Assembly: GCA_018971625.1 (NCBI GenBank)
Contig: JAGXAJ010000001.1
Location: 1 to 64,000, forward strand
DNA from: Pseudomonadota bacterium
Lineage (GTDB): Bacteria; Pseudomonadota; Alphaproteobacteria; Rhizobiales; Xanthobacteraceae
Direction of reading: 5' to 3'
Length of the DNA stretch: 64,000 nt
The notes under the pieces were generated by a model, which saw only the letters and a list, made by a program, of their open reading frames with translations, searched no databases and was not told the DNA's origin. Below are positions 16,686 through 25,568 of the stretch, in pieces. A program made the position numbers and the translations under genes. Within the stretch, counting starts at the first letter, position 1. Each line of letters opens with the position of its first letter.

Positions 16686-17375
16686 TTATTTCTTGCCTCG
16701 CAACGAATCAACGAATCGAGGATCGTATGCTCGGGCGCTATCTTCGAGGAATGTCTTTCCGGCCGTGGAGGCGCGAGTGTAAGTATTCATCAGCGTCTGG
16801 CGCTGATCAGGAATTCGCGTGAGGATTGCTCGAACGTCACCTCGCGCGAATTCGTTCAGATCGGCATCATCCAATGAATTGCTCGCGATCACGGCAGTCA
16901 GGCGGGTCGGAATAAGTTCTTCTCGATTTGGCCCCGTGAGATAGGACATCTTCAGCGGTTCAGCGACCTGGGAATTCGACGATCCAGCAACTGCCGAATT
17001 TCCAGGATTGCTGCGCGCCCGGAGTAACGCGAGCACGAGCCACATCCTGGAATCATGCGGACCAATGCTCAAGGCATCTACGACCGCTTCTTGAGCCTTC
17101 CGCCCAGTTTCAGTCTTCGCAGCATCGGATTTCAGCGCCTGGCCGGCAAGCGCCAAAGCATATTCTGCTTTCAGGTCTGACCGAAACGGCGCGATTGTCG
17201 ATGCCCACCAGCCCGCAGATGAAACCTGGTTGGAGGTTGGAGCGGAGTTAATTTCCGTGGGCCATACCACCGCAGTTGGTCGCAAAAGCTCAGCCGCGAG
17301 ATTCGAGAGCGAAATCCATGCGACGAACGCGACCACTGGCAGCGCGAAGATCCGAAACTTTTCGACTGGCTTCAT
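16686..17375 (-). CDS. Membrane-anchored repeat-like protein of the polysaccharide locus
   Basis: A 229-residue protein with an N-terminal membrane anchor (about 9-29, FALPVVAFVAWISLSNLAAE) and an all-helical periplasmic part with a TPR-like feel (AEYALALAGQALKSDAA; DSRMWLVLALLRAR). The segment LKMSYLTGPNREELIPTRL resembles LRMSYSLGPNESWIAIRRL in the protein encoded after the Wzc kinase (28049-28816), so the two are probably distant paralogues with a role in glycan assembly. It is transcribed after the phosphatase gene with a 40-base gap. No named family is recognised. Confidence 0.7.
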   Translation of the reverse strand: MKPVEKFRIFALPVVAFVAWISLSNLAAELLRPTAVVWPTEINSAPTSNQVSSAGWWASTIAPFRSDLKAEYALALAGQALKSDAAKTETGRKAQEAVVDALSIGPHDSRMWLVLALLRARSNPGNSAVAGSSNSQVAEPLKMSYLTGPNREELIPTRLTAVIASNSLDDADLNEFARGDVRAILTRIPDQRQTLMNTYTRASTAGKTFLEDSARAYDPRFVDSLRGKK

Positions 17376-17415
17376 CCCGTTGCGGCCTCAATGGTTGCGT
17401 CCAACCCGTTGTAAA

Positions 17416-18180
17416 TTACCGAGAGTCGTCGCGGCGGGGTTGGAGCACCTGCATGCTGCTTCCCTGAATGCTCAACAAAGTCAATTTGCCGGTTGCGTAG
17501 GCACCGGTGTCAATATTAGCCCGATTCAGCCGGATGTCAGGCTCCGGAACCGGGGTGTGACCGTGAACAACAAACTTACCAAAGTCCTCTTTGCTGTTCA
17601 GGAATTCGTTTCGGATCCATAGTAGATCGTATTCCTGCTGCTCTTCCAAGGGAATTCCCGGTCGCACGCCGGCATGAACGAAAAAGAAATCACCACAGAA
17701 ATACGAACACTCGAGACGTTGCAGGAACTCCAAATGACGATCCGGCATGACCCTATTGAGCGCGTCTACCAGGTCGGTCTGCTCGTCCGTATCCGGATCG
17801 AGCGAGGGCTGGATGCCGTACGACATCAGAGTCTGGAGACCGCCGAATTGCCGCCAGTCTGCGAGCTTTGCAGGATCGCGAAGCACGTCGAGCAGGAATG
17901 CCTCGTGATTTCCCTTGAGGAACGCCGTTTCCCGCCCATGACTTCGCTCAATGAGAAGATCCAGGGTTTGAGCGGAGTGGGGGCCCCGGTCGACGTAGTC
18001 ACCCAGAAAAACTTCAATTGATCGGTTCACCGGATTTTGCGTGACGTCAACGTCAATCGCGGTAAATATTTCCTTCAGCAAATCAGAACGCCCGTGAATG
18101 TCGCCTATGGCGTAGATTCGAGTTCCGTCCGGCAGTTGGGGCGGCTTCACAATCCGGCGTGATCGCAAAAAGCCAAGCAT
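17416..18180 (-). CDS. PP2A-like metallophosphoesterase (serine/threonine phosphatase type)
   Basis: A 254-residue protein with all calcineurin-like phosphoesterase motifs: GDIHGRSDLL (residues 24-33), GDYVDRGPHS, LKGNHEAFLLD, HAGVRPG and VVHGHTPV, which supply the two-metal site. It is the same class as bacterial PrpA/ApaH-like phosphatases. It sits in the polysaccharide locus beside a membrane-anchored helical protein and close to the tyrosine-kinase exporter, so it might act on phosphorylated locus proteins; that is inference. The ATG at 18180 is preferred; an in-frame ATG at 18261 would add 27 residues without a ribosome site. Confidence 0.86.
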   Translation of the reverse strand: MLGFLRSRRIVKPPQLPDGTRIYAIGDIHGRSDLLKEIFTAIDVDVTQNPVNRSIEVFLGDYVDRGPHSAQTLDLLIERSHGRETAFLKGNHEAFLLDVLRDPAKLADWRQFGGLQTLMSYGIQPSLDPDTDEQTDLVDALNRVMPDRHLEFLQRLECSYFCGDFFFVHAGVRPGIPLEEQQEYDLLWIRNEFLNSKEDFGKFVVHGHTPVPEPDIRLNRANIDTGAYATGKLTLLSIQGSSMQVLQPRRDDSR

Positions 18181-18348
18181 GAGACGGAGAACTCCCGACT
18201 GAAGCTTCGAAAACAATGTCCCTGACGACAAAAACGGCCAATCACATGGTAAACGGACCATTGATGGGTTGAATCAAATATCAGAGCGCAATCGAGCGAG
18301 ATATCAAATCTTGCCCCCTAGGTTACCTGCAACAAGGGGGTAAGAAAA

Positions 18349-18966
18349 ATGCGTACCATTTCCAAATGGCTTGTTGCAATCATCACGATCCTGGTCTTGA
18401 GCCAGTACCAGAGCGCCAATGCCGGCTTTGTCGGCATGCCGAGTTCGCTCGGTTTGATGATGAAGCGAATTTCGTTCAGCAACTATACGCTGCCGCCGAT
18501 GGCGTTCACCCAGTTTTGCTTGCGTTATGAGGATCAGTGCAAGCCGCAGCGGATGATATTCAGGGGCGGCCCGGTTCGCCTCACGTCCGATCACTGGGAA
18601 GACCTCAGGCAGGTAAACAGGAAAGTGAACTCGGCCATTATTCCGGAGCGGAATACGGAAGGTCTGGCGGGCGAGAAATGGCTGATTCACCCCGCCCGCG
18701 GCGATTGCAACGATTACGCGGTGACCAAACGTTCCGATTTGTTGAAACGTGGTTGGCCTGCCCGTTCATTGCTACTGAGCGAGGTCGTCACTCCATGGGG
18801 CGAACATCACCTGGTGTTGGTTGTAAGAACTTCGGCAGGGGACCTGGTGCTCGACAACATGACACCCCAAATACGGCCGTGGGCTCAGGCGCCTTATCAG
18901 TGGGTCCGAATTCAGACCCCGAAGAATCCGAACTACTGGGCTTCGCTCGGCAGCCGCAGCGTATAA
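18349..18966 (+). CDS. Transglutaminase-like cysteine proteinase (BTLCP), copy 2
   Basis: A 205-residue secreted protein with a cleavable signal peptide (about 1-25, ending SANA). The catalytic Cys is in RGDCNDYAVTKR, His in GEHHLVLVV and Asp in DLVLDNM. It is closely similar along its length to copy 1 at 9491, including PPMAFTQFCLRY, GEKWLIHPA and the C-terminal YQWVRIQTPKNPNYW. A good ribosome site (GGGGGTAAG) precedes the ATG. It is divergent from the phosphatase gene and convergent with a Wzy-like gene. A role in processing a surface protein at the polysaccharide locus is inferred. Confidence 0.92.
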   Translation: MRTISKWLVAIITILVLSQYQSANAGFVGMPSSLGLMMKRISFSNYTLPPMAFTQFCLRYEDQCKPQRMIFRGGPVRLTSDHWEDLRQVNRKVNSAIIPERNTEGLAGEKWLIHPARGDCNDYAVTKRSDLLKRGWPARSLLLSEVVTPWGEHHLVLVVRTSAGDLVLDNMTPQIRPWAQAPYQWVRIQTPKNPNYWASLGSRSV

Positions 18967-18994
18967 GCGTTAGCGGTTCGCGCTGATCTTCCGG

Positions 18995-20293
18995 CTACCG
19001 GCCAGTTGCCTGGCTCTTGCTTTGTGCCAGGCCGAGGGCGACTACGAGGTCGACCACGATGGCAATGCTTGAATGTAGCAGGCTGGTATCGCAAAAGGCC
19101 TGACCGAGAACAGTGACGGTGCAGGCCGCCGCTGCAGCCGGATAGAATGAATCTCGTCCCCGAACGAGGGCACCACGAAAGAGGATTATCACCAGTCCAA
19201 TTGTTGCCGCGATTGCGAACAAAGCAATTGGCCAACCCAGCTCGATAGCGAATGTCGCGCCAGTTGACGGGGCTCGCGGGGCCGAGACGCCGAGTTCCTG
19301 GTAGACAGGCACGAGCAATGCATAGGCTCCCGCACCGATTCCTTTCCAGCCTGCGTCCGATAACATGCGCTGCGCCACCGCAATTGAGTCGGCAGAAGCC
19401 GATGTTGCGAACCGCAAGAACGGCGACAGCGCGCGAACGTTGTCATATCGCCAAAGAATGACCATCGCAGCCGCTGCGATCAGGGTTACGACAGATGTAC
19501 CGGTGCCCCAGCCGGCCAGGTCAATTCGGCGAATAGCTTGTATTGAACCAAAAACGAGAGCTCCAAACACAACGACGAGAGCGGTGTTCAACGTCCCTGC
19601 GGCAGCGAGACCCGCAATACAAATCAGCAATCCCGCACCGGTCAACGCGAGGAGCCTTTGCATATCCTGCCTGGGTCGCTGCGTTTTCGCCTCCTTGGCC
19701 TCCTGTCGTTCGATGAAGCGTACGCCGATCGCCAGCCACAGTATGACACCTAACGAGCTGAGGGAGCTGAGCATCTCGTTCGTTTCGCTCCGAAAGAGAC
19801 TTTCGATCAAGCCCGACCTGGCGATCAGTAACGCTATCGCTGTCAAGGTCGAGATTGCCGTGAGAGCGAATAGAAGAAGCTCGGCGCGCCGGCGATCCCT
19901 GGCAACGAAGATGCCGACGACGATCAACGCGACGTTGGCAAGATAAAAGGCAAGTGCTTCCATGGTCGCGCCGACGTCGACGCTGATATGCCCCCAAGAC
20001 CCCTGATTGAGCGCTTCCTTGGCATTGATCCAGATCGAGTGCGACATCGCGGAAAGCGGCGTCGGCATAATCTGGATGATCATCCAGATCGCTGGAACTA
20101 CCGCGGCAAGCCCGAAATATCGCGTTGCCTGAACCATAAAACTGACATCGGCTGCCCGAGCAGACATTGCGACGACAGCAAGCGCCGCCGCCGCCAGGAT
20201 GGCGACTAGGCACTGCACGAGGAGCCCGTCAGAAAGGGCGGCAGCCGGTACTATGAGGATCAAGATAAGCAGTAGACGAAAGGCTATCGACAA
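18995..20293 (-). CDS. Polytopic membrane protein, O-antigen polymerase/ligase-like
   Basis: A 432-residue protein with about ten to twelve membrane segments. A large loop near residues 300-345 contains GWKGIGAGAYALLVPVYQEL, like the G.G.G.F segment of O-antigen ligase/Wzy proteins, where it precedes the catalytic region. Loop arginines and SETNEMLSSLSSL occur in the middle. It starts at TTG (20293) with GGAACAAG before it. It is last on the minus strand after a small membrane protein and a secreted protein, divergent from the wza-like gene. The call as a second polymerase or ligase is probable, not certain. Confidence 0.68.
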   Translation of the reverse strand: MSIAFRLLLILILIVPAAALSDGLLVQCLVAILAAAALAVVAMSARAADVSFMVQATRYFGLAAVVPAIWMIIQIMPTPLSAMSHSIWINAKEALNQGSWGHISVDVGATMEALAFYLANVALIVVGIFVARDRRRAELLLFALTAISTLTAIALLIARSGLIESLFRSETNEMLSSLSSLGVILWLAIGVRFIERQEAKEAKTQRPRQDMQRLLALTGAGLLICIAGLAAAGTLNTALVVVFGALVFGSIQAIRRIDLAGWGTGTSVVTLIAAAAMVILWRYDNVRALSPFLRFATSASADSIAVAQRMLSDAGWKGIGAGAYALLVPVYQELGVSAPRAPSTGATFAIELGWPIALFAIAATIGLVIILFRGALVRGRDSFYPAAAAACTVTVLGQAFCDTSLLHSSIAIVVDLVVALGLAQSKSQATGR

Positions 20294-20488
20294 GAACTTG
20301 TTCCAAATCCTGAAAGGATGATCTCAAACGATACATGATGAGGCACGTCTTGCAACGAGCCAGAGCACCTTGCGGTTGGCAGGTCAACTGGGTCGGCAGG
20401 ATTTGGGCGAGCGCTTCAGATGGGATTTTGTCGTGATTATCGGACTCAGGACCGCTCGCAAACGGCCGATCCCGGTATCGGACCTTGA

Positions 20489-20764
20489 TCACCCTCGGGC
20501 GGTAGAACGCAGCGTTCGCCGAGAAACGACCCGGGCTGCCGCCACGCAGAAGCGCGTGAAAAGGCCGCCCAGATAGCCGAGCTGTAGGGCTGCCGCAAAT
20601 ATGATCGCTGCGATGATCGCAGACGAGATCGGCGAGCCTTTGGCCGCGGCAGCTATGACCACGATCATGAAACCCGCCACGGTGGCCGGGAATAACGCGT
20701 GGATCCTGAAACGCATGCCCAGCACTGCTCCAACCAGCGAGCTGCAAAGCGCGATCATGACCAT
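20489..20764 (-). CDS. Small membrane protein in the polysaccharide locus
   Basis: A 91-residue protein with three hydrophobic segments (about 4-20, 24-42 and 46-75), a Gly-rich turn (GYLGGLF) and a basic tail. The start has GAGGAGAGG just upstream. It lies between the secreted protein gene and the Wzy-like gene in one direction, so it is probably co-transcribed. The function is not recognised. Confidence 0.66.
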   Translation of the reverse strand: MVMIALCSSLVGAVLGMRFRIHALFPATVAGFMIVVIAAAAKGSPISSAIIAAIIFAAALQLGYLGGLFTRFCVAAARVVSRRTLRSTARG

Positions 20765-20862
20765 GCGGAACCTCTCCTCGCGGCATCATCCGTCCCAAGG
20801 ACTAATAACCGGTTAAGATCGTCGGTTGGTTTGGAGCCGGAGTAGCGTGCGACGCGGTCAGT

Positions 20863-21498
20863 TCATCCGGGCGGCGGGCAGCTCGCCGAAAGCTTGGCCA
20901 AGGCGGGAGCGAGTCCATCGAGCGGGATTACGCCATGGATATCGACTTCGGGGTCCTTGACCGAAACGGTGAATTCGTTCGGTCCTGGCCCAAGGCTTGA
21001 TGTAAGCGCCGCGGCTTCAATGGGCAGAACAAGCGCGGTTCCGTTAGGTGAAGCTTCTGCGTGGAGCACCGATTGCGTCGAATGAAATGCGGCAACCACG
21101 TCTCGCTTGGCGCGGGGCGGAAACGGTTTCACGAGGACCAGGAGTACCTGCAGGCCCGGCTTTTCTTGGCACCGAATCATAAGCCCCGCCAAATCGGGGT
21201 CGGATCGTGTGGTGTCGGCCGTCCTCATGATTGCCACCGCGTCCGGGCCGCCGTTGGGATTCGGTGTTCTGACGAGAGGCCATGGATCGTGAGTGGGAGC
21301 GGCTGAAGGACTCGAAGGCGACTCTGCAAGCAAGTTTTTGAGACAACTCAGACGGGCCTGATCGTCTACAATTGCCTTGCACTTTTCGAACCCATTCGAA
21401 ATGTCCCGGTCTTGAGAGAAAACACAAGTTACCCCAATTAGATACATTAGTGCCGTGACCGGTATCAGCGCTGCTAATGGAGTCTGAACAAAGGTCAT
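20863..21498 (-). CDS. Exported protein of unknown function
   Basis: A 211-residue protein with a signal peptide (about 1-28). After it comes GFEKCKAIVDDQARLSCLKN, a two-cysteine motif similar to the N-terminal C..I.D...RL.C pattern of VasI-like and other envelope proteins, followed by a Pro/Ser-rich linker and a beta-rich domain (LMIRCQEKPGLQVLLVLVKP). It is first in the minus-strand group and divergent from the export gene at 21715, so the 216-base gap should hold both promoters. Confidence 0.66.
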   Translation of the reverse strand: MTFVQTPLAALIPVTALMYLIGVTCVFSQDRDISNGFEKCKAIVDDQARLSCLKNLLAESPSSPSAAPTHDPWPLVRTPNPNGGPDAVAIMRTADTTRSDPDLAGLMIRCQEKPGLQVLLVLVKPFPPRAKRDVVAAFHSTQSVLHAEASPNGTALVLPIEAAALTSSLGPGPNEFTVSVKDPEVDIHGVIPLDGLAPALAKLSASCPPPG

Positions 21499-21714
21499 CT
21501 GCTATCCAGAAGATGGGCATCTGACTCGCGGCGGAGACTTGCGCAAGCAATAATGCATAACACGAGCTATTCCCGGAAGCCCCAATGGATGCTCCAGGCG
21601 GAGTGATGTTGCATTTTTGACGCAGTGTGCGCGAAACAGCCTTTAATTGTCGCAACTATCCTTGTCCGCCGATCCTCGTTCAAATAACCAAAGAGCAGGG
21701 GTAGGGTGGATTCC

Positions 21715-22953
21715 ATGGTTCGACGGTATTTTTCCCGAGCAGTTTTTGTGATCGCTGCCGTCGTTCTCTTGGGCGGGTGTGCTCTTGTGCCCGCCTCGGG
21801 TCCCGCTGATTACAATATCAGGGCCGCGTCATCTCCCACCGTCCCCTATGCGCTGGTGAAGCTGACGACTGACACGGTCTCAACGCTCGGTCACTACGAA
21901 CCGCGCGGGCTTTCAGGCGTGTTTCCCGACAAAGGGGTTCGGCCGGCCAATCTGGTGTTCGGCATCGGCGACGTCGTCAGCGTGACGATATTCGAGGCCG
22001 CCGCTGGCGGATTGTTCATTCCGACTGAGGCTGGCGTTCGACCCGGCAACTTCGTTACGATTCCCGATCAGGTCGTCGACAACGATGGCAACATCAGCGT
22101 TCCCTATGCGGGGGCCGTAAAAGCGGCAGGGCGAACGAATGGTGAGATCCAGGCCGAAATTGTTAACCGGATCAAGAACCGCGCGATCGAACCACAGGTT
22201 GTGGTTTCTCTCACGCAGCAGAGAACTTCGCTGGTCAGCGTATTTGGCGAAGTGAACACGCCGGTACGATATCCCGCCGCGGCATCGGGTGCGCAAGATC
22301 GTATCACCGACGCGATCACACGCGCCGGCGGCATCAAAGGTCAGGGCTACGAAACCTGGGTGTTGCTGCAGCGCGGCAAGCGCCGCGCGACCGTGCCATT
22401 TGCCAATCTCGTCTATGAACCGTCGAACAATATCTTCGTGCAGCCCGGTGACCGTATTTATGTCTATCGGGAGCAGCAGAAGTTCCTTGCTTTCGGTGCA
22501 TCAGGCCAGCAGGGTGAGTTCAATTTTGACGCATGGCGAATCAACCTTGCTGAGGCTGTCGGAAAAGCCGGTGGCCTCGTCGACGTGCAGGCCGATCCGG
22601 CGTCCGTCTTCCTCTATCGCCTGGAGCCTCGCGAGGTCGCAGAGCTACTGGGCGTCGACGTGGCCAAATTCACCGGTGAACTTATCCCTGTGATCTTTAG
22701 CATCAACTTCAGGGATCCTGGCGGTTACTTCCTGGCAACCCAGGTTCAGATGCGAAACCAAGACGTTCTCTTTGCTGCAAATTCGCCCTCTGTCGACGTG
22801 ACGAAGTTCCTGACTTATATTAACACGATGATGGCGACAGCCAACAATGGTGTCGTTCTTGGAACGAACGGGATTATTCTGTACAATTCGATCAAGGCAC
22901 TGAATGGTGGTGCGGGGGCGCCGGTCGCGATCACGACAACCTTTCCGCCCTAG
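21715..22953 (+). CDS. Outer-membrane polysaccharide export lipoprotein (Wza/GumB type)
   Basis: A 412-residue lipoprotein: signal peptide with lipobox LLGGC (Cys at about residue 19). The Poly_export domain starts at about residue 80 (VFGIGDVVSVTIFEAAAGGL) and includes VSVPYAG-like and FGEVNTP segments, then SLBB-type domains (ITDAITRAGGIKGQGYETWV; VQPGDRIYVYREQQ). It would form the outer-membrane channel for a Wzy-dependent polysaccharide. ATG 21715 is preferred to the in-frame GTG at 21706 because GGTGGA then lies at a workable distance. It leads a group with a polymerase, a Gly-rich secreted protein and a Wzc-like kinase. Confidence 0.93.
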   Translation: MVRRYFSRAVFVIAAVVLLGGCALVPASGPADYNIRAASSPTVPYALVKLTTDTVSTLGHYEPRGLSGVFPDKGVRPANLVFGIGDVVSVTIFEAAAGGLFIPTEAGVRPGNFVTIPDQVVDNDGNISVPYAGAVKAAGRTNGEIQAEIVNRIKNRAIEPQVVVSLTQQRTSLVSVFGEVNTPVRYPAAASGAQDRITDAITRAGGIKGQGYETWVLLQRGKRRATVPFANLVYEPSNNIFVQPGDRIYVYREQQKFLAFGASGQQGEFNFDAWRINLAEAVGKAGGLVDVQADPASVFLYRLEPREVAELLGVDVAKFTGELIPVIFSINFRDPGGYFLATQVQMRNQDVLFAANSPSVDVTKFLTYINTMMATANNGVVLGTNGIILYNSIKALNGGAGAPVAITTTFPP

Positions 22954-22968
22954 TGTCATGCAGGATCT

Positions 22969-22993
22969 GGGTTACGCGCTATTGGCGTAACCC
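22969..22993 (+). terminator. Hairpin between the export and polymerase genes
   Basis: A nine-base perfect stem, GGGTTACGC (22969-22977) with GCGTAACCC (22985-22993), and a seven-base loop lie 15 bases after the stop of the export gene. There is no T-run after it, so it may be an mRNA-stability or partial-termination hairpin rather than a full terminator. Confidence 0.45.
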
Positions 22994-23118
22994 CAGTTCT
23001 GTGGTGCTTGACTCGTAGCCTTCGTTTCTTGGCGTACGCCTCAAGAGTTGGTCGGCGGCGGCTTCTTGGCAACGAGCTCGCTCGCACTGAAGAGACCGGG
23101 ACGTTGTCGTTATCGCAA

Positions 23119-24513
23119 ATGATTGAGGTCCCTTGGGCAACGCACCGAAGACGTAAGCCGGCCGGTGGTATTGCAGCCGGCATCATGTACGTCACGCTGG
23201 CGGGTCCCCCGCTACTGTTTGGCTCGAGAGATCCAATTACAATTGCCGCATGGTGCGCCTTGCTGGGCGCAGGATTGATCGTTGCGCCGGCGCAGCAGTT
23301 GCTCAAGGGACATTGGCTTATCCTGGCAGGGCTGTCCTTCCTGGCACTCTGCTTTGTTTTCGTCCTTCACGAACAGCTGTCGGATCATCCCTGGATTGCT
23401 ACATTCAATCCTATCTGGGCCAAAGCATCCAATGCCTTAGGGCAGCAGCTTGCTCCGTCAGTATCGATCGTAAAAGGACAGCCGCTTTTTGCGGTAGGAG
23501 CACCGTTGGCAAACATGCTTGCGCTGGTTCTGGGCCTGATCGTCGGGGTTGATCCGGATCGGACCCGCCGTGGCATTCGCGTGATGGCATGGGCGGGGGC
23601 CGGTTATGCCGTTTACGGTATCCTGGCGTTGCTGATAGATCCGACCGAGATACTGTGGCGAGAGAAGACCCAGTACCTCGGAAATTTGACGTCGACATTC
23701 ATCAACCGGAATACCGCCGCTGCTTATTTCGGTTCATGCTCCGTGATTTGGTTCGTTTTGTTGTTGTCTGCGATAAGAAGGAGCCTGCCCCGCGGCCATA
23801 TCGAATGGAAGAAAGTGTTGGGTTATCTGCTAACCGAAACCCGAAGGCCGGTGCTCGTTCGATTCGTAATGCTGTTCGTGTGCCTGTCGGCTATGTTGAT
23901 GACCAGCTCTCGCGGTGGGGTTCTGCTGTCCTTGATGGTCTTGATTTTGACCTTCATGATTTATTTCAGGCGCGATCTGTCGCGAGCAAGACTTTGGATT
24001 GCGCTTGTCGGATGCGTCGCGGCAGGTCTGATTCTACTGCAAGTCCTGGGAGGCAACATTAGCAACCGTATCGATATGGAAGGCCTGAGCGATGCGGGCA
24101 GGCTATCCGCCTATCGTTCGACGCTGAAGATCATCGCCGACAATCCGTGGTTCGGAACGGGATTGGGCACCTTTGCCTTTAGCTTTCCGGCCTACCGCAG
24201 CGGAGACATCTCCATGCGGGGGGTGTGGGGCATTGGTCATAACACACCTCTGGAACTCGCATCCGAGATGGGCGTACCGTTCGCGCTTGTCGTCGCGGCG
24301 GCCTGGCTCGCGGGTCTTACCGCTTTGTACTTCGGGTCGCGCCGGCAGAACGCGGTTGTACCGCTATCCGCTCTTGCGGTTTCGCTGATCGCCCTCTTGC
24401 ATTCCTCGATCGACTTCTCGTTACAGGTCGCAGGTTATGCCATTGTCGTCTTTGTTCTTCTTGGCCTCGGGCTTTCGCGGGTCGTCTGCTCGATACATGC
24501 AGGGCGGGACTAA
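23119..24513 (+). CDS. O-antigen polymerase/ligase (Wzy_C) family protein
   Basis: A 464-residue polytopic protein with about twelve membrane helices. The Wzy_C/O-antigen ligase domain is seen in FINRNTAAAYFG, MLMTSSRGGVLLSL and, in the large periplasmic loop, IIADNPWFGTGLGTFAFSFP followed by GHNTPLELASEMGV, with the conserved loop Arg and His. It should join lipid-linked repeat units or ligate glycan in the periplasm. A TTG at 23008 could extend the start, but the ATG at 23119 begins a more normal N-terminus. It lies downstream of the wza-like gene. Confidence 0.85.
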   Translation: MIEVPWATHRRRKPAGGIAAGIMYVTLAGPPLLFGSRDPITIAAWCALLGAGLIVAPAQQLLKGHWLILAGLSFLALCFVFVLHEQLSDHPWIATFNPIWAKASNALGQQLAPSVSIVKGQPLFAVGAPLANMLALVLGLIVGVDPDRTRRGIRVMAWAGAGYAVYGILALLIDPTEILWREKTQYLGNLTSTFINRNTAAAYFGSCSVIWFVLLLSAIRRSLPRGHIEWKKVLGYLLTETRRPVLVRFVMLFVCLSAMLMTSSRGGVLLSLMVLILTFMIYFRRDLSRARLWIALVGCVAAGLILLQVLGGNISNRIDMEGLSDAGRLSAYRSTLKIIADNPWFGTGLGTFAFSFPAYRSGDISMRGVWGIGHNTPLELASEMGVPFALVVAAAWLAGLTALYFGSRRQNAVVPLSALAVSLIALLHSSIDFSLQVAGYAIVVFVLLGLGLSRVVCSIHAGRD

Positions 24514-24740
24514 CGGATTGCAGCAGGTTGCTCGGTCGATCGCCGCGCCAACAGCGGCCTGGAGGATGGCTGCAACGCCCCGTTTTGATGATCCTAGATG
24601 CAGGCTCCGAAGCCCATTACCGTTAATCCAATATATTTGACTTTCACCAATCTCAAAATACCGGCATCGGCTCGGATGAAAAGAATAATATCTTATAAAA
24701 TCAATTAGTTATAAAGATGTCATACCGGCATACATTATGC
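24514..24740. other. AT-rich spacer upstream of the Gly-rich protein gene
   Basis: A spacer of markedly higher AT content around 24650-24740. No gene is seen. It leads into the promoter-like repeat at 24741. Confidence 0.4.
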
Positions 24741-24788
24741 TTGGGCATTCTTTCGCCCTCGGCTATACTTGCGCCCTCGGCTATACTT
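24741..24788 (+). promoter_or_regulatory. Promoter-like region with a tandemly duplicated -10 element
   Basis: TTGGGC (24741-24746) and TATACT (24764-24769) are 17 bases apart, fitting a sigma-70-type promoter. The 17-base unit CGCCCTCGGCTATACTT is repeated perfectly at 24754-24770 and 24772-24788, giving a second TATACT at 24782-24787. The gene starts about 100 bases downstream, leaving a long leader. Confidence 0.5.
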
Positions 24789-24870
24789 CGCCGAAGCTTT
24801 AATTAGAGGTGGCGGTTCAATTTAGGCGACCGGGGCGTTAAGCAAAAACGGGGCCCAAAGGAGATTCAAC

Positions 24871-25431
24871 GTGATGGTCCGCTTTATTTTTCGTTTTTTC
24901 ATCGCCGCAGCTTTTGCGCTGTCGGCTCAATTTGCGATGGCGCAGGGAACTGGTCAAGTTGCGCCCACGCCAGCGCAGATCTTGAGCCAGTACCACGATG
25001 GCGGTCCCCAGATGGTAAAGCAGGTTAGCGACCTAGTCTCGTCCGATAAGACGACGATCCCTGCAATCCTCGAATTCGCCAAGACGGCCGACGAAGACCA
25101 GCGCAAGGCGATTGCAGAAGGCTTGGCTCAAGTTGCGAAAGCCAATGCACAGAATGACCCCGGTTTTGCAAATCAGATTCAACAGGCGGTTGCCGCTTCA
25201 GGGATCCCTGAATTAGCCAAAGCCTATGCGGAGGCGGCAGGCGACACGGGGACCGCTTCGATAGGCGGCGGCGGTGGCGGCGGCGGTCCGAGCGGGCCTG
25301 GTGCCCCATCCGGTGGGCCAAACACCGGCGGGTTTCCGAGCGGAAATACCTTTACTCAGAATAACACGCCAAATTTGCTGACCGGTCAGACCTTGGGGGG
25401 AAGTAGCTCTTCGCAGGTTAGTGGATTCTAG
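24871..25431 (+). CDS. Secreted Gly-rich protein of the polysaccharide operon
   Basis: A 186-residue protein with a signal peptide (about 1-25, ending FAMA). Residues 30-125 are helical (QILSQYHDGGPQMVKQVSDL; KAIAEGLAQVAKANAQ), resembling small HEAT-like or carrier domains. The last 60 residues are Gly/Ser/Asn/Pro-rich and disordered. GTG 24871 and ATG 24874 are both possible; AGGAG at 24859-24863 suits the GTG slightly better. Its place between the polymerase and the Wzc kinase suggests a part of the export apparatus or a co-secreted matrix protein. No family is recognised. Confidence 0.72.
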   Translation: MMVRFIFRFFIAAAFALSAQFAMAQGTGQVAPTPAQILSQYHDGGPQMVKQVSDLVSSDKTTIPAILEFAKTADEDQRKAIAEGLAQVAKANAQNDPGFANQIQQAVAASGIPELAKAYAEAAGDTGTASIGGGGGGGGPSGPGAPSGGPNTGGFPSGNTFTQNNTPNLLTGQTLGGSSSSQVSGF

Positions 25432-25568
25432 AATGCGCGGTTGGCATTGATGGGTTGACGTTAGCAGCGCTTACCATTTGCGGTTCGGTTTTAGAGCGGT
25501 TTGGTCGGAGATCGGTGTCAGTTGCTACCGGTTTCCGAGATCAAAGGTAGCTTTATGAGGACGCGCCT

